Notes: generated from the sequence alone by a model not told the origin. Shown: positions 23,802 to 31,714, numbered from the stretch's first letter. The stretch: 39,882 bases of DNA from an uncultured Oscillospiraceae bacterium (GCA_905205085.1 CAJLCG010000005.1:1-39882); one strand, 5' to 3'. Made by a program: numbers and translations.

Positions 23802-24688
23802 TCCTTCACCCCGCCTGCCAGAGCGTCCTTGGTGTAGTATTTCAGCACCAGGGGATATACCAGAAGAATGGGGACGATGGCAACGATAATGGTGGCATAC
23901 TGCAGCGCGGTGTAGTCCAGCTGTGCCAAGGCATTGTAGTCCAGCAGATTCTGGGTGCCGATCAGCGTGGTCACGTCGCCATCCACAACGAACTTGCGCA
24001 GGATTACCTGCAGCGGCACATCCGTGATGGAAGAAATGTAGATGCCCGCACGGTAATATTCATTCCAACGAACCACACCATAGAACATAGTCAGAGTGGC
24101 AATTCCCGCCTTGGACAGGGGGGCAATCACGGAGAACAGGATCCGCATATGGCCTGCTCCATCGATTCGGGCTGCGTCACACAGGTCCGCAGGCACACTC
24201 TGGAAATAGCGCATCATAATGATCAGGTAGTAGACATTGACCGCCTGGCTCAGGATGACGGACCACTGGCTTCCCATCAGGCCCAGGGTACGAATCACCA
24301 GGTACTCCGGAACGATGCCCGGATCAAAGAGCATCATTACAATGAAGAAGCACATGAGGATCCGTTTTCCCACCAGATTGGGCCGGGTCAGCACATAGGC
24401 GGCCATGATGGTCAGCAGGATATTGATGCCGGTACCCACAAGGGTAATAAAGATGGAGTTAAAAATGGAAGGTACCAGATTTTTGTTGCTGAAAATGACC
24501 TGATAGTTAATGAGAGAAAATCCGCGGGGGATAATCTCCAGGCCTCCCATAGAGCCCGACTGGCTGGGGTCTGACAAGGAACGGGCCAGCACATGAAGCA
24601 GAGGAACAAGCATGGTCAGGGTAACAAAAAACAAAATGGCCATCAAAATCCACTGCAAAATTCCAAGATGTTTTTTCTTTTTGCTCAT
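23798..24688 (-). CDS. Carbohydrate ABC transporter permease (LplC/YtcP type)
   Basis: 296 residues with six membrane segments. The EAA loop, which couples to the ATPase, is seen as DAARIDGAGHMRILFSVIAP. LplC/YtcP-type permeases pair with LplB-type ones and serve oligosaccharide or glycoside uptake. The ATG at 24688 starts 2 bases after the stop of the partner gene, and the esterase gene overlaps its end. An upstream in-frame ATG 18 codons earlier lies within the partner gene. Confidence 0.92.
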   Translation of the reverse strand: MSKKKKHLGILQWILMAILFFVTLTMLVPLLHVLARSLSDPSQSGSMGGLEIIPRGFSLINYQVIFSNKNLVPSIFNSIFITLVGTGINILLTIMAAYVLTRPNLVGKRILMCFFIVMMLFDPGIVPEYLVIRTLGLMGSQWSVILSQAVNVYYLIIMMRYFQSVPADLCDAARIDGAGHMRILFSVIAPLSKAGIATLTMFYGVVRWNEYYRAGIYISSITDVPLQVILRKFVVDGDVTTLIGTQNLLDYNALAQLDYTALQYATIIVAIVPILLVYPLVLKYYTKDALAGGVKE

Positions 24689-24690
24689 GA

Positions 24691-25620
24691 TTACCACACC
24701 CCTTCGCCTGTCAGCTTCTTGGACGTGATGTGAGTCATACATACCAGAATGACACCAACGACGCCTTTGATCAGAGAAACCGCGGTGGCAATGGAATACT
24801 GTGCATTTTCAATGCCCAACCGGTTTACGTAGGTATCCAAGATATCGATTACACTGTTTACAGAATTGTTGGTAAAGTTGTAGACCTGGTCAAATCCCGC
24901 AGACATAAAGAATCCCAGATTCAAAATGAACACCGTGGTCATAGGCACCAGAAGTGCGGGAAGAATGATGCTGCGAATAATGTGCCAGCGGTTGGCTCCA
25001 TCCACCTTTGCCGCCTCATAGAGGTCGGGGCTGATGTTCAGGATTGCTGTAAAGTAGATGATGGAATCCCAGCCTATGCTGCGCCACGCCTCACACAACA
25101 TCAAAATCCATCGGATGGCGCCCTTGCTGGTCAACAGGTCTACCGGTCCGGCCCCGAAAAACGCCAGGATCTGGTTCAGAGCACCCAAATCCGAGGGATC
25201 CAGGAAGGACTTCCAGATACCGGCAATTACGACCCAGGACAGGAAGTGGGGCAAATAAGATACGATCTGCACGTATTTGCGGAATTTATTACAGCGCAGT
25301 TCGTTCAGTACCAATGCAAAGATGACAAACACAGGGAACAGCAGCACATACTTCATAAAGCTGATGATCAACGTGTTTTTCAAAATCTGCATAAAGGCGC
25401 TTGACTGGAAAATCAGCTCGAAATACTTCAGGCCTGCAAACTCCCAGGGACCCCGCGCCTTAAAATCAAAAAAGGCAAGCCTCATATTGATCATGGGCCA
25501 CACACGGAAAATGCAGAAATAGATGATTGTTGGCGACAGGATCAGATACAAGACACGATCCTTCTTGATCCGATGCAGCGTACGTTGGGCCGCTGTCATC
25601 GGCACTTTTTGTTCTCGCAT
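24691..25620 (-). CDS. ABC transporter permease (LplB type)
   Basis: 309 residues with six membrane segments, the first at about 24-45. The EAA loop reads EAAKVDGANRWHIIRSIILP. It is the first gene of the operon that continues through the second permease, esterase, binding protein and ADP-ribosylglycohydrolase. The ATG at 25620 follows GGGAGG with 7 bases of spacing; an ATG 20 codons earlier overlaps the promoter region. No ATPase gene is present, as is usual for this class, which borrows an MsmX-type ATPase. Confidence 0.92.
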   Translation of the reverse strand: MREQKVPMTAAQRTLHRIKKDRVLYLILSPTIIYFCIFRVWPMINMRLAFFDFKARGPWEFAGLKYFELIFQSSAFMQILKNTLIISFMKYVLLFPVFVIFALVLNELRCNKFRKYVQIVSYLPHFLSWVVIAGIWKSFLDPSDLGALNQILAFFGAGPVDLLTSKGAIRWILMLCEAWRSIGWDSIIYFTAILNISPDLYEAAKVDGANRWHIIRSIILPALLVPMTTVFILNLGFFMSAGFDQVYNFTNNSVNSVIDILDTYVNRLGIENAQYSIATAVSLIKGVVGVILVCMTHITSKKLTGEGVW

Positions 25621-25637
25621 AGTTCTCCCTCCCGTTA

Positions 25638-25651
25638 AAGCAACCGGTATC
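25638..25651 (-). promoter_or_regulatory. LacI-type operator at the ABC operon promoter
   Basis: Minus strand GATACCGGTTGCTT, matching the motif downstream of the divergent glycohydrolase promoter at 12 of 14 positions. It lies just downstream of the -10 box, in the same relative position. Confidence 0.65.
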
Positions 25652-25663
25652 TCTCTGCAAAAG

Positions 25664-25692
25664 ATTATAAAATAGGACAATTACATTTGCAA
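25664..25692 (-). promoter_or_regulatory. Sigma-A promoter of the ABC operon
   Basis: Minus strand TTGCAA, 17 bases, TATAAT. The 5' leader is about 35 bases. Confidence 0.75.
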
Positions 25693-25790
25693 GTATGCAT
25701 TTATCCTATAATTACTATCCTTATTTTGTGCATAATGTATAATTTTTAAGTTTCTTTTGTTCTGATTCCAACTTTTGTTTTCCAGGTTTT

Positions 25791-25804
25791 AAGTAACCGT
25801 TCTC
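25791..25804 (-). promoter_or_regulatory. Possible auxiliary LacI-type operator
   Basis: Minus strand GAGAACGGTTACTT, 12 of 14 identical to the operator at 27067. It is centred about 150 bases upstream of the site at 25638, a spacing that would allow looping. The AT-rich bases between hold nothing else recognised. Confidence 0.4.
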
Positions 25805-25809
25805 TTTTT

Positions 25810-25852
25810 GAGGCAAAAGAATGCGCCTCTTCCAACGGAGAAGAGGCGCATG
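25810..25852 (-). terminator. Terminator of the lacI-type gene
   Basis: 12-bp stem ATGCGCCTCTTC / GAAGAGGCGCAT with a 7-base loop, followed on the minus strand by TCTTTTGCC. It separates the regulator from the ABC operon on the same strand. Confidence 0.7.
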
Positions 25853-25876
25853 TTCGCACTCATTAAGGCCCGCGTT

Positions 25877-26905
25877 TCAGGTTTCTCTGCGTTTTTTCGT
25901 TGTCGCTCTTAAAACCAGCTGCGGCTCAATCGTTGCATGAGGCAGCGGTACAGGATCTCCCTGGATCACCTTAAACAGCTGGTCTGCCACATGCCACGCC
26001 ATATCATAGTGGGGTTTGGAAATGGTGGAAAGGGGCGGATCAATGACTCTGGACAGTTCAATATCGTCAAATCCGATCACTTCGATATCTTCCGGGATTC
26101 TGACTCCACTTTTCAGCAGCTGAAACACAATTCCTATGGCGATTAGGTCACTTCCCGTCATAATCGCATCGAAATCCACCTTATTTTCCAGCAGCTGCAT
26201 CGCCATATACCGTCCGCAGTCAATGCTGTATTCGCCATGCAGGATCAGTTCCTCGTGAACAGGGATACCCGCTGCCTCATGTGCTTTCCGATATCCTTCC
26301 ATTCTCTGCCGGGATCCGGAAATATCCGGGTTTCCTTCTGCATACACAATACGGCGCTTTCCGCTTTGAATCAGATATTCCGCGGATTTCATCGCACCCT
26401 TGATATTGTCGCCAGTAATACTGACATCACTCAAAGAGCTGTCGAAAACACGCCCGACCAGCCCCATAGGGACATGATATTTCCGAAATTCAGATAAAAA
26501 CTCTCGGTTGGACACACCAGAACACAGCATGATCCCGTCTACGCGCTTGTCAATCATGCTGAGTAACTGCTCCGCTTCCCGCTTGGGATCATAGTCCGAG
26601 TTGCCGATGATCACCGAATATCCCTTTTTGTCCATGCAGTCTGTGATACCGCGGATCAGCTTTGGATAAAAGAAGTTGGATACATCTGGTACAACTACTC
26701 CAATCATTCCGGAACGAGAGGTGGCAACCCCTCTCGCCAGCGCATTGGGGCGGTAATTCAGCTGTTGGATCGTCTTGAGTACCCGAGCTCTTGTCTCTTT
26801 TCCTACGCCCTGTGGGTTATTGTTGATGACCCGGGAGACCGTTGCCTTCGAGACATTGCACATCGCTGCGATCTCGGCGATACTGTATGTAAGCTTCTCT
26901 GCCAA
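25877..26905 (-). CDS. LacI family transcriptional regulator
   Basis: 342 residues. The HTH reads TYSIAEIAAMCNVSKATVSRV with the hinge helix at RPNALARGVAT, then a periplasmic-binding-protein-like sensor domain (GVVVPDVSNFFYP to EVIGFDDIELS). The start appears to be TTG at 26905, 11 bases after GGAGG, because the first in-frame ATG lies inside the HTH. It sits between the ABC/ADP-ribosylglycohydrolase operon and the divergent glycohydrolase-kinase pair, and matching CCGG-centred motifs lie at both promoters. It is therefore the probable local repressor, relieved by the transported sugar or a derivative. Confidence 0.93.
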   Translation of the reverse strand: MAEKLTYSIAEIAAMCNVSKATVSRVINNNPQGVGKETRARVLKTIQQLNYRPNALARGVATSRSGMIGVVVPDVSNFFYPKLIRGITDCMDKKGYSVIIGNSDYDPKREAEQLLSMIDKRVDGIMLCSGVSNREFLSEFRKYHVPMGLVGRVFDSSLSDVSITGDNIKGAMKSAEYLIQSGKRRIVYAEGNPDISGSRQRMEGYRKAHEAAGIPVHEELILHGEYSIDCGRYMAMQLLENKVDFDAIMTGSDLIAIGIVFQLLKSGVRIPEDIEVIGFDDIELSRVIDPPLSTISKPHYDMAWHVADQLFKVIQGDPVPLPHATIEPQLVLRATTKKRRET

Positions 26906-26972
26906 AACAAATTCTCCCTCCCAATATACCTTTTGTAGGTTGAAGATTTAAAATTAAGAAACGCCTTTCTTT

Positions 26973-27001
26973 ATTATTCCCAATCATAGCATGCTTGTCA
27001 A
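26973..27001 (-). promoter_or_regulatory. Sigma-A promoter of the lacI-type gene
   Basis: Minus strand TTGACA, 17 bases, AATAAT, about 65 bases ahead of the TTG start. Confidence 0.65.
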
Positions 27002-27007
27002 CACTCA

Positions 27008-27024
27008 CGCAAGATATTATTGCG
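27008..27024. promoter_or_regulatory. Palindrome in the divergent regulator/glycohydrolase gap
   Basis: CGCAA, seven bases, TTGCG, between the two divergent promoters. It is a possible binding site of another regulator; the identity is unknown. Confidence 0.3.
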
Positions 27025-27036
27025 AAAAAATAGCTC

Positions 27037-27065
27037 TTGCATTCTCCTCCATCCCATACTATAAT
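27037..27065 (+). promoter_or_regulatory. Sigma-A promoter of the glycohydrolase-kinase pair
   Basis: TTGCAT, 17 bases, TATAAT. Confidence 0.75.
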
Positions 27066-27066
27066 A

Positions 27067-27090
27067 GAAACCGGTTACTTATCCGGTTCC
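27067..27090 (+). promoter_or_regulatory. LacI-type operators downstream of the -10 box
   Basis: GAAACCGGTTACTT (27067-27080) centred on CCGG, with a second weaker copy TATCCGGTTC (27080-27089) whose centre is 12 bases further on. Bound repressor would cover the transcription start. Confidence 0.7.
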
Positions 27091-27129
27091 ATTTTGATGA
27101 CCGAGTAAAGAAAGGAAGGGCAGCACACT

Positions 27130-29232
27130 ATGGTTGAGAACTATCTGGAAAAACTGTATGCGGGCTTTCTTGGCATGAACATCGGAATCCGCTTAGGCGC
27201 GCCGGTAGAGCCCACAATCTGGACCTACGATCGCATCCGCAACACATACGGCGATATTACAAGCTACGTAAAGGAATACAAAAACTTTGCCGCAGATGAT
27301 GACGCAAATGGACCGGTGTATTTTCTGCGTGCTCTGATTGACGACGCAAAGGACCGCCCTCTGACCGCCCAGGACGTTGCCCGGGCGTGGCTCAACTATG
27401 CCCGTGAGGGAGTCGGTATGTTCTGGTGGGGCGGCTACGGTATCAGCACCGAGCACACCGCCTACCTCAACCTGAAAAACGGCATCCCCGCACCTGCTTC
27501 CGGCTCCATCGAGCAAAACGGCGCGATTCTGGCCGAGCAGATCGGCGGCCAAATCTTTATTGACACCTGGGGTCTTGTCAATCCCGGCCAGCCTCAGCGT
27601 GCTGCAGACCACGGTGCAGCTGCTGCCAGCGTCTCTCACGACGGCAACGGCATCTGGGGCGCCCGTTTCATGTGCGCCGCCATTGCAAAGGCCTTCCAGA
27701 CCAGCGATGTGGACGAGCTGATCGACGCCGGTCTTGCCCAAATCCCCGCCGACTGTACCTACCGCGCTGTGGCGGACGCCGTGCGCGCCTTCCACAAGGA
27801 GCATCCGGAAAACTGGCGGGACTGCCACGAGATGCTGGTCCAGAACTGGGGATATGATAAGTATCAGGGCACCTGCCACATTATCCCCAACGCCGGCGTG
27901 TGCATCATGTCCCTGCTGTACGGCGGCGGAGCCTTTGACCGCACGGTGGAAATTGCTACCATGGCCGGTTGGGATACGGACTGTAACGCCGGCAACGTGG
28001 GTACTATCATGGGCGTAGCCTGTGGTCTCCAGGGCCTCCCCCAGCGCTATCGCGCTCCCATCAATGACGGCATCGTCTGCTCCGGTATCTCCGGCTATCT
28101 GAATATTTTGGATATCCCCACCTTCTGCCGCGAGGTCGCTATGCTGGGCTACCGTCTTGCCGGCGAAGAGCCCCCCAAGGCACTGGCTGACAGCTATCGC
28201 CCCGGCCAGATCTACTTTGATTTCGAGCTTCCCGGCAGCACCCACAACATCCGTGTGTCCGACCCGTTCTTCTGCCGGATCGAGCACAGCACCGAGCACG
28301 CCTATGCCGGCACCGGCTCTCTGTCCATCCTGATGGACCGCATGGTCCGCGGCGACCAGTGCAAGATCTTCTATAAGCCCTTCTATACCCGGGACGATTT
28401 TTCCGACGCGCGGTACAGCCCCGTGTTTTCTCCCACGGTCTACCCGGGCCAGACCGTCTCCATGAAGCTCTACCTGGACCAGTGGAACGGCAATGAGACC
28501 CCCGGAGTCGCCCCCTATATCCGGACCTGCAGCGACCAGAAGGACCACCTGCAGGGCTATATCAAGCTGGTACAGCACCAGTGGATCGAGGTCTCCTTCA
28601 CCATTCCCGATACAAACGGAGACGAGGTGGACGAAGTCGGTATCGTGCTGGAAGGCTATGCGCCCGCTTCCTTTAAAACGCTGGGTAAGGTCTACCTGGA
28701 CGAGTTCACCATCCAGGGAAAAAGCGCCTACACCATCGACATCAAGAAGCAGAAAAAGGACTTTGCTGCCATCACGCCCTTCTCTCTGGACCACGGCGCT
28801 TGGGATCTGTACGGCGGTACCCTGAACCTGATGCGCAATGAGCCGTCCTTTGCTTACACCGGCAGCTACTATGCCAAGGACTACGTGTTCTCCGCTCCGG
28901 TCACCCCTGTCCATGGCACCAGCCACCTGCTTCTGGGACGGGCCCTGGGCGCCCAGCGCTTCTATGCCGCCGGCTTTGACAAGGCGGGGAAGGCCGTTAT
29001 TTTGAAAAATGACTTTGGCTTCCAGACTCTGGCGGAATGTGACTTTGACTGGAAGATCGGCCAGACCTATGAGATGGAGATGCGCCTGGAGGGCAACACC
29101 ATTCTGCTCCAGATCAACGGCACTCAGGTCCTGTCTGTTCAGGATGACAGCTTTGACCACGGCATGTTCGGCTGCGGCTCCTGCTGCATGGGCCGGACCT
29201 CCTTTGGTAACTTTACGTTCCAGGAGCTCTAA
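27130..29232 (+). CDS. ADP-ribosylglycohydrolase family enzyme with C-terminal beta-sandwich-like regions
   Basis: 700 residues. Residues 1 to about 355 are a divergent DraG/ARH-fold domain. Asp56-Asp58 (AADDDANG) and Asp282/Asp284 (GWDTDCNAGN) keep the metal-site acids, but the first G-D motif is replaced by GMNIGIRLG. Residues about 365-535 look like a jelly-roll carbohydrate-binding module, and about 555-700 like a concanavalin/LamG-type sandwich (WKIGQTYEMEMRLEGNTI). There is no signal peptide, so it is cytoplasmic. The start follows GGAAGG with 10 bases. It shares a transcript with the downstream kinase gene (21-base gap). The inferred role is cleavage of an imported glycoside; the C-terminal fold calls rest on pattern only. 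Confidence 0.85.
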   Translation: MVENYLEKLYAGFLGMNIGIRLGAPVEPTIWTYDRIRNTYGDITSYVKEYKNFAADDDANGPVYFLRALIDDAKDRPLTAQDVARAWLNYAREGVGMFWWGGYGISTEHTAYLNLKNGIPAPASGSIEQNGAILAEQIGGQIFIDTWGLVNPGQPQRAADHGAAAASVSHDGNGIWGARFMCAAIAKAFQTSDVDELIDAGLAQIPADCTYRAVADAVRAFHKEHPENWRDCHEMLVQNWGYDKYQGTCHIIPNAGVCIMSLLYGGGAFDRTVEIATMAGWDTDCNAGNVGTIMGVACGLQGLPQRYRAPINDGIVCSGISGYLNILDIPTFCREVAMLGYRLAGEEPPKALADSYRPGQIYFDFELPGSTHNIRVSDPFFCRIEHSTEHAYAGTGSLSILMDRMVRGDQCKIFYKPFYTRDDFSDARYSPVFSPTVYPGQTVSMKLYLDQWNGNETPGVAPYIRTCSDQKDHLQGYIKLVQHQWIEVSFTIPDTNGDEVDEVGIVLEGYAPASFKTLGKVYLDEFTIQGKSAYTIDIKKQKKDFAAITPFSLDHGAWDLYGGTLNLMRNEPSFAYTGSYYAKDYVFSAPVTPVHGTSHLLLGRALGAQRFYAAGFDKAGKAVILKNDFGFQTLAECDFDWKIGQTYEMEMRLEGNTILLQINGTQVLSVQDDSFDHGMFGCGSCCMGRTSFGNFTFQEL

Positions 29233-29253
29233 GGATAAGAAGGAGGACAGATC

Positions 29254-30147
29254 GTGAATATTCTGAGTTTTGGTTCTTTAAACCTGGACAAAGTTTACGG
29301 TGTGGAACACTTTGTCCGTCCAGGTGAGACGATATCCGGGCTGTCCATGGAGGAACACTGCGGAGGTAAGGGACTCAACCAATCCATCGCCATCGCAAAA
29401 GCCGGCGGAAACGTATGGCATGCCGGATGCGTGGGCCAGGCGGACGGTGCTCCCCTTCTCAACGCGCTCAGCGAGAGCGGAGTGGATGTTTCTCTTGTAC
29501 GACAGCTGGAATGCCCCTCTGGGCACGCGATCATTCAGGTGGACCAGGATGGGCAGAACTGCATTCTTCTGTATGGAGGCGCCAATCAGCAGGTCACGCC
29601 GGAACAGATCGACCAGACGTTGGCCCAGTTCCAACCGGGAGATTTACTGGTCCTCCAAAACGAGATTAACAATCTGGCCTATTTGATGCAGGCCGCTGCC
29701 GACCGAGGGATGACGATTGTTTTAAATCCTTCGCCTATGAATGAGACTATTTTGTCTCTTCCTCTCCATCTGGTCAGCTATTTTCTGCTCAACGAAGTGG
29801 AAGCCCAGGAGCTGTGCGGCGAGGACAAGGATGAAACCCAGTATCCTCAGCTTCTGCTTGAGCGTTTCCCCAACAGCCGGATCGTATTGACCTTGGGGTC
29901 CAGAGGCTCCATTTATCAGGATGCCCACTGCCGCATCGAGCAGCCCTCCTATAAGGTCAAAGCTGTGGATACCACCGCAGCCGGAGACACCTTCACCGGT
30001 TATTTTCTGGCCTCTGTTTCCAAGGGTATGGACATTGCAGAAGCGCTGGACAAAGCCAGCAAAGCAGCTGCCATCAGTGTCAGCCGCCACGGTGCCTCCG
30101 TTTCCATCCCAACTCCGGCCGAAGTGGATGCCTTTGATCCCTCCTGA
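29254..30147 (+). CDS. PfkB family sugar kinase (ribokinase-like)
   Basis: 297 residues, normal for ribokinases. PfkB signature 1 is GGKGLNQSIAIAKAGG (from residue 37) and signature 2 DTTAAGDTFTGYF, with the catalytic base Asp245. The pattern FGSLNLDKVYGV at the N-terminus matches sugar rather than nucleoside kinases. The start is GTG, 7 bases after AAGGAGG. It directly follows the large glycohydrolase gene under the same LacI-controlled promoter, so it most likely phosphorylates the sugar that the glycohydrolases release. Ribose or a related pentose is the best guess from similarity, but a hexose or deoxy sugar is possible. Confidence 0.92.
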   Translation: MNILSFGSLNLDKVYGVEHFVRPGETISGLSMEEHCGGKGLNQSIAIAKAGGNVWHAGCVGQADGAPLLNALSESGVDVSLVRQLECPSGHAIIQVDQDGQNCILLYGGANQQVTPEQIDQTLAQFQPGDLLVLQNEINNLAYLMQAAADRGMTIVLNPSPMNETILSLPLHLVSYFLLNEVEAQELCGEDKDETQYPQLLLERFPNSRIVLTLGSRGSIYQDAHCRIEQPSYKVKAVDTTAAGDTFTGYFLASVSKGMDIAEALDKASKAAAISVSRHGASVSIPTPAEVDAFDPS

Positions 30148-30198
30148 CCCGGACTGACAACATCTTTGTCTGCTCCGTCTGAAACAGAATCAAAGAAC

Positions 30199-30267
30199 AA
30201 AAAACCTTCTGGTAGAATGAATGCTGTGGTCAATGCACTGCAACACAAATTACCAGAAGGTTTTTTT
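30199..30267 (+). terminator. 16-bp inverted repeat with T run after the kinase gene
   Basis: Perfect arms AAAAAACCTTCTGGTA (30199-30214) and its complement (30251-30266) around an unusually long 36-base loop, ending in T7. It is a probable terminator, though the long loop would also suit the ends of a tiny decayed element. The loop and right arm contain a 19-codon open frame with no ribosome site. Confidence 0.55.
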
Positions 30268-30310
30268 ATGGGGTAAAAGAATAGGACGGTCGGCAATAGC
30301 CGCACACAGC

Positions 30311-30407
30311 ATGTGCTTCTGCATTTGGATTACATACCTTTTTCACCATTTCAGGAAGTACGCTCCGGTCAAACAGATTAGAAGGGAGCCTCCGTACAGA
30401 AGCACAT
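30311..30407. other. Unassigned structured intergenic segment
   Basis: ATGTGCTTCTG (30311-30321) pairs with CAGAAGCACAT (30397-30407). Inside, GTACG/CGTAC and GCTCC/GGAGC can also pair, giving a folded unit of about 97 bases. The surrounding gap (30148-30704) shows no convincing protein gene. It may be a small RNA or a remnant of a mobile element. Confidence 0.3.
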
Positions 30408-30586
30408 CCTATCCACAGTTTTTAGCTATCCTGGCAGAATATAGTATACCACATCATGGGAAATAACTCAAAGAGAAAAGCAGTCTTCTGCCCGCCAAAA
30501 GCAAAGGAAATCCAGCTTTTTTGCTTGAGTCCATGGCTGCAAGTCATATTTCTGCTCATTTTGGATGGTTCTTCCAGCTCAACGCT

Positions 30587-30620
30587 CCCCATTCTGTTTT
30601 CAGAGTGGGGCATTTTATTG
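30587..30620 (+). terminator. Candidate terminator in the gene-poor stretch
   Basis: 10-bp stem CCCCATTCTG/CAGAGTGGGG (one G-T pair) with a TTTT loop, followed by CATTTTATT. No gene ends just before it, so it may end an untranslated RNA. Confidence 0.4.
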
Positions 30621-30704
30621 GTCTTTTCACCATTCACACCAAATCAGCCGCAGCCCCAGCCGGCATGGTGCTCTCCCTGTTATATTAAGGTTTCCATGGA
30701 ATGC

Positions 30705-30733
30705 TGGACTTTTTTACTAAAAAGAGGTATACT
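30705..30733 (+). promoter_or_regulatory. Candidate sigma-A promoter of the CmpB-family gene
   Basis: TGGACT, 17 bases, TATACT, about 50 bases ahead of the start codon. Confidence 0.5.
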
Positions 30734-30790
30734 ACAACGAATATTGTTCTGGCTGGTACCATTTCATACATCAATATATGGGAGGCTTTT

Positions 30791-31714
30791 ATGTATCTTC
30801 TCCTCTGGATTTTCTTTGTCTATGCCTTTCTGGGCTGGTGTACCGAGGTTAGCTTTGCAGCCCTTACTTCTGGCCGCTTTGTAAACCGCGGGTTTCTGAA
30901 TGGTCCGGTGTGCCCCATTTATGGCGTGGGCGTGGTCATCGTACTCTTTTTCCTGGAGCCGCTGCGGAGCAACACCTTTTTACTATTTCTTGGCTCAGTG
31001 CTGCTCACCTCCCTGTTGGAGTGGCTCACCGGCTTTGTATTGGAGAAGATCTTTCATCAGCGCTGGTGGGATTACAGCAACGAGCCCTTTAACCTGGGGG
31101 GCTACATCTGCCTGCGTTTTTCCATTGCCTGGGGCCTGGCCTGCCTGTTTGTGGTGGAGATCATCCACCCCTCCATTCTCTGGGTCATCCGCCTAATCCC
31201 CCACACCCTGGGACTGGTCCTGCTGGCTGTATTTTCTGCCGGCATGCTGGTAGACCTAGCTGCCACCGTGCGCACCATCGCCCGCATGAACCGTCAGCTC
31301 ACCCAGCTGGATGAGTTGGCTGGCCGGATCAAAGCCCTCTCCAATGAATTGGGTGAGAATCTAGCCGAGCGGGTCATCGACGCTGCGGAACTGGGCAGCG
31401 ATCTGCGGGAAGATCTTCAGGAAAATCTGGAGGACGCAAAAGATACTTTGGCCCAGCGCCGGGAGGATATCCAGGAGAGCTTGGAGGATGTGAAGGATGC
31501 CCTGGCTCAGCGCCGGATGCAGTATCAGATGGACCAGGCCGAGCGTCTGGAGCAGTGTCAGCGTGATCTGGCTGAACTGCGCACCAAGCTGGAGGCAGCC
31601 ATGGCCCGACCCATCTTTGGTCAGCGCCGTCTGATGAAGGCCTTCCCCAAGATGCGTTCCACCACCCACGCCCAGGCGCTGGAGCGTCTGCGCCAGTGGA
31701 TGGAAAAGCGCTGA
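30791..31714 (+). CDS. CmpB family putative ABC-transporter permease
   Basis: 307 residues of the ABC_trans_CmpB (putative type IV ABC transporter) family, whose role is not established. The N-terminal 165 residues hold about five membrane segments with conserved FLGWCTEV, NRGFLNGPVCPIYG and WDYSNEPFNLGGYICLRFS. The C-terminal 130 residues are a long charged coiled coil containing an 18-residue near-repeat (LEDAKDTLAQRR and LEDVKDALAQRR). The ATG at 30791 follows GGGAGG with 5 bases; the frame runs 30 codons further upstream through the promoter. No ABC ATPase gene is adjacent, so the transporter label is doubtful. Confidence 0.82.
   Translation: MYLLLWIFFVYAFLGWCTEVSFAALTSGRFVNRGFLNGPVCPIYGVGVVIVLFFLEPLRSNTFLLFLGSVLLTSLLEWLTGFVLEKIFHQRWWDYSNEPFNLGGYICLRFSIAWGLACLFVVEIIHPSILWVIRLIPHTLGLVLLAVFSAGMLVDLAATVRTIARMNRQLTQLDELAGRIKALSNELGENLAERVIDAAELGSDLREDLQENLEDAKDTLAQRREDIQESLEDVKDALAQRRMQYQMDQAERLEQCQRDLAELRTKLEAAMARPIFGQRRLMKAFPKMRSTTHAQALERLRQWMEKR

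Noticed and set aside
27193..29160. 655-codon minus-strand open frame opposite the large glycohydrolase
   Set aside because: Leu/Val/Gly-rich shadow. The plus strand has the family motifs, a ribosome site and a promoter.
30221..30277. Short frames overlapping the 16-bp inverted repeat, considered as a transposase start
   Set aside because: Too short, without a ribosome site, and I could not match the sequence to a transposase family.
30456..30884. Plus-strand open frame ahead of the CmpB-family gene
   Set aside because: It runs through a terminator-like stem and the CmpB promoter into another frame of that gene, and has no ribosome site and no family similarity I can see.
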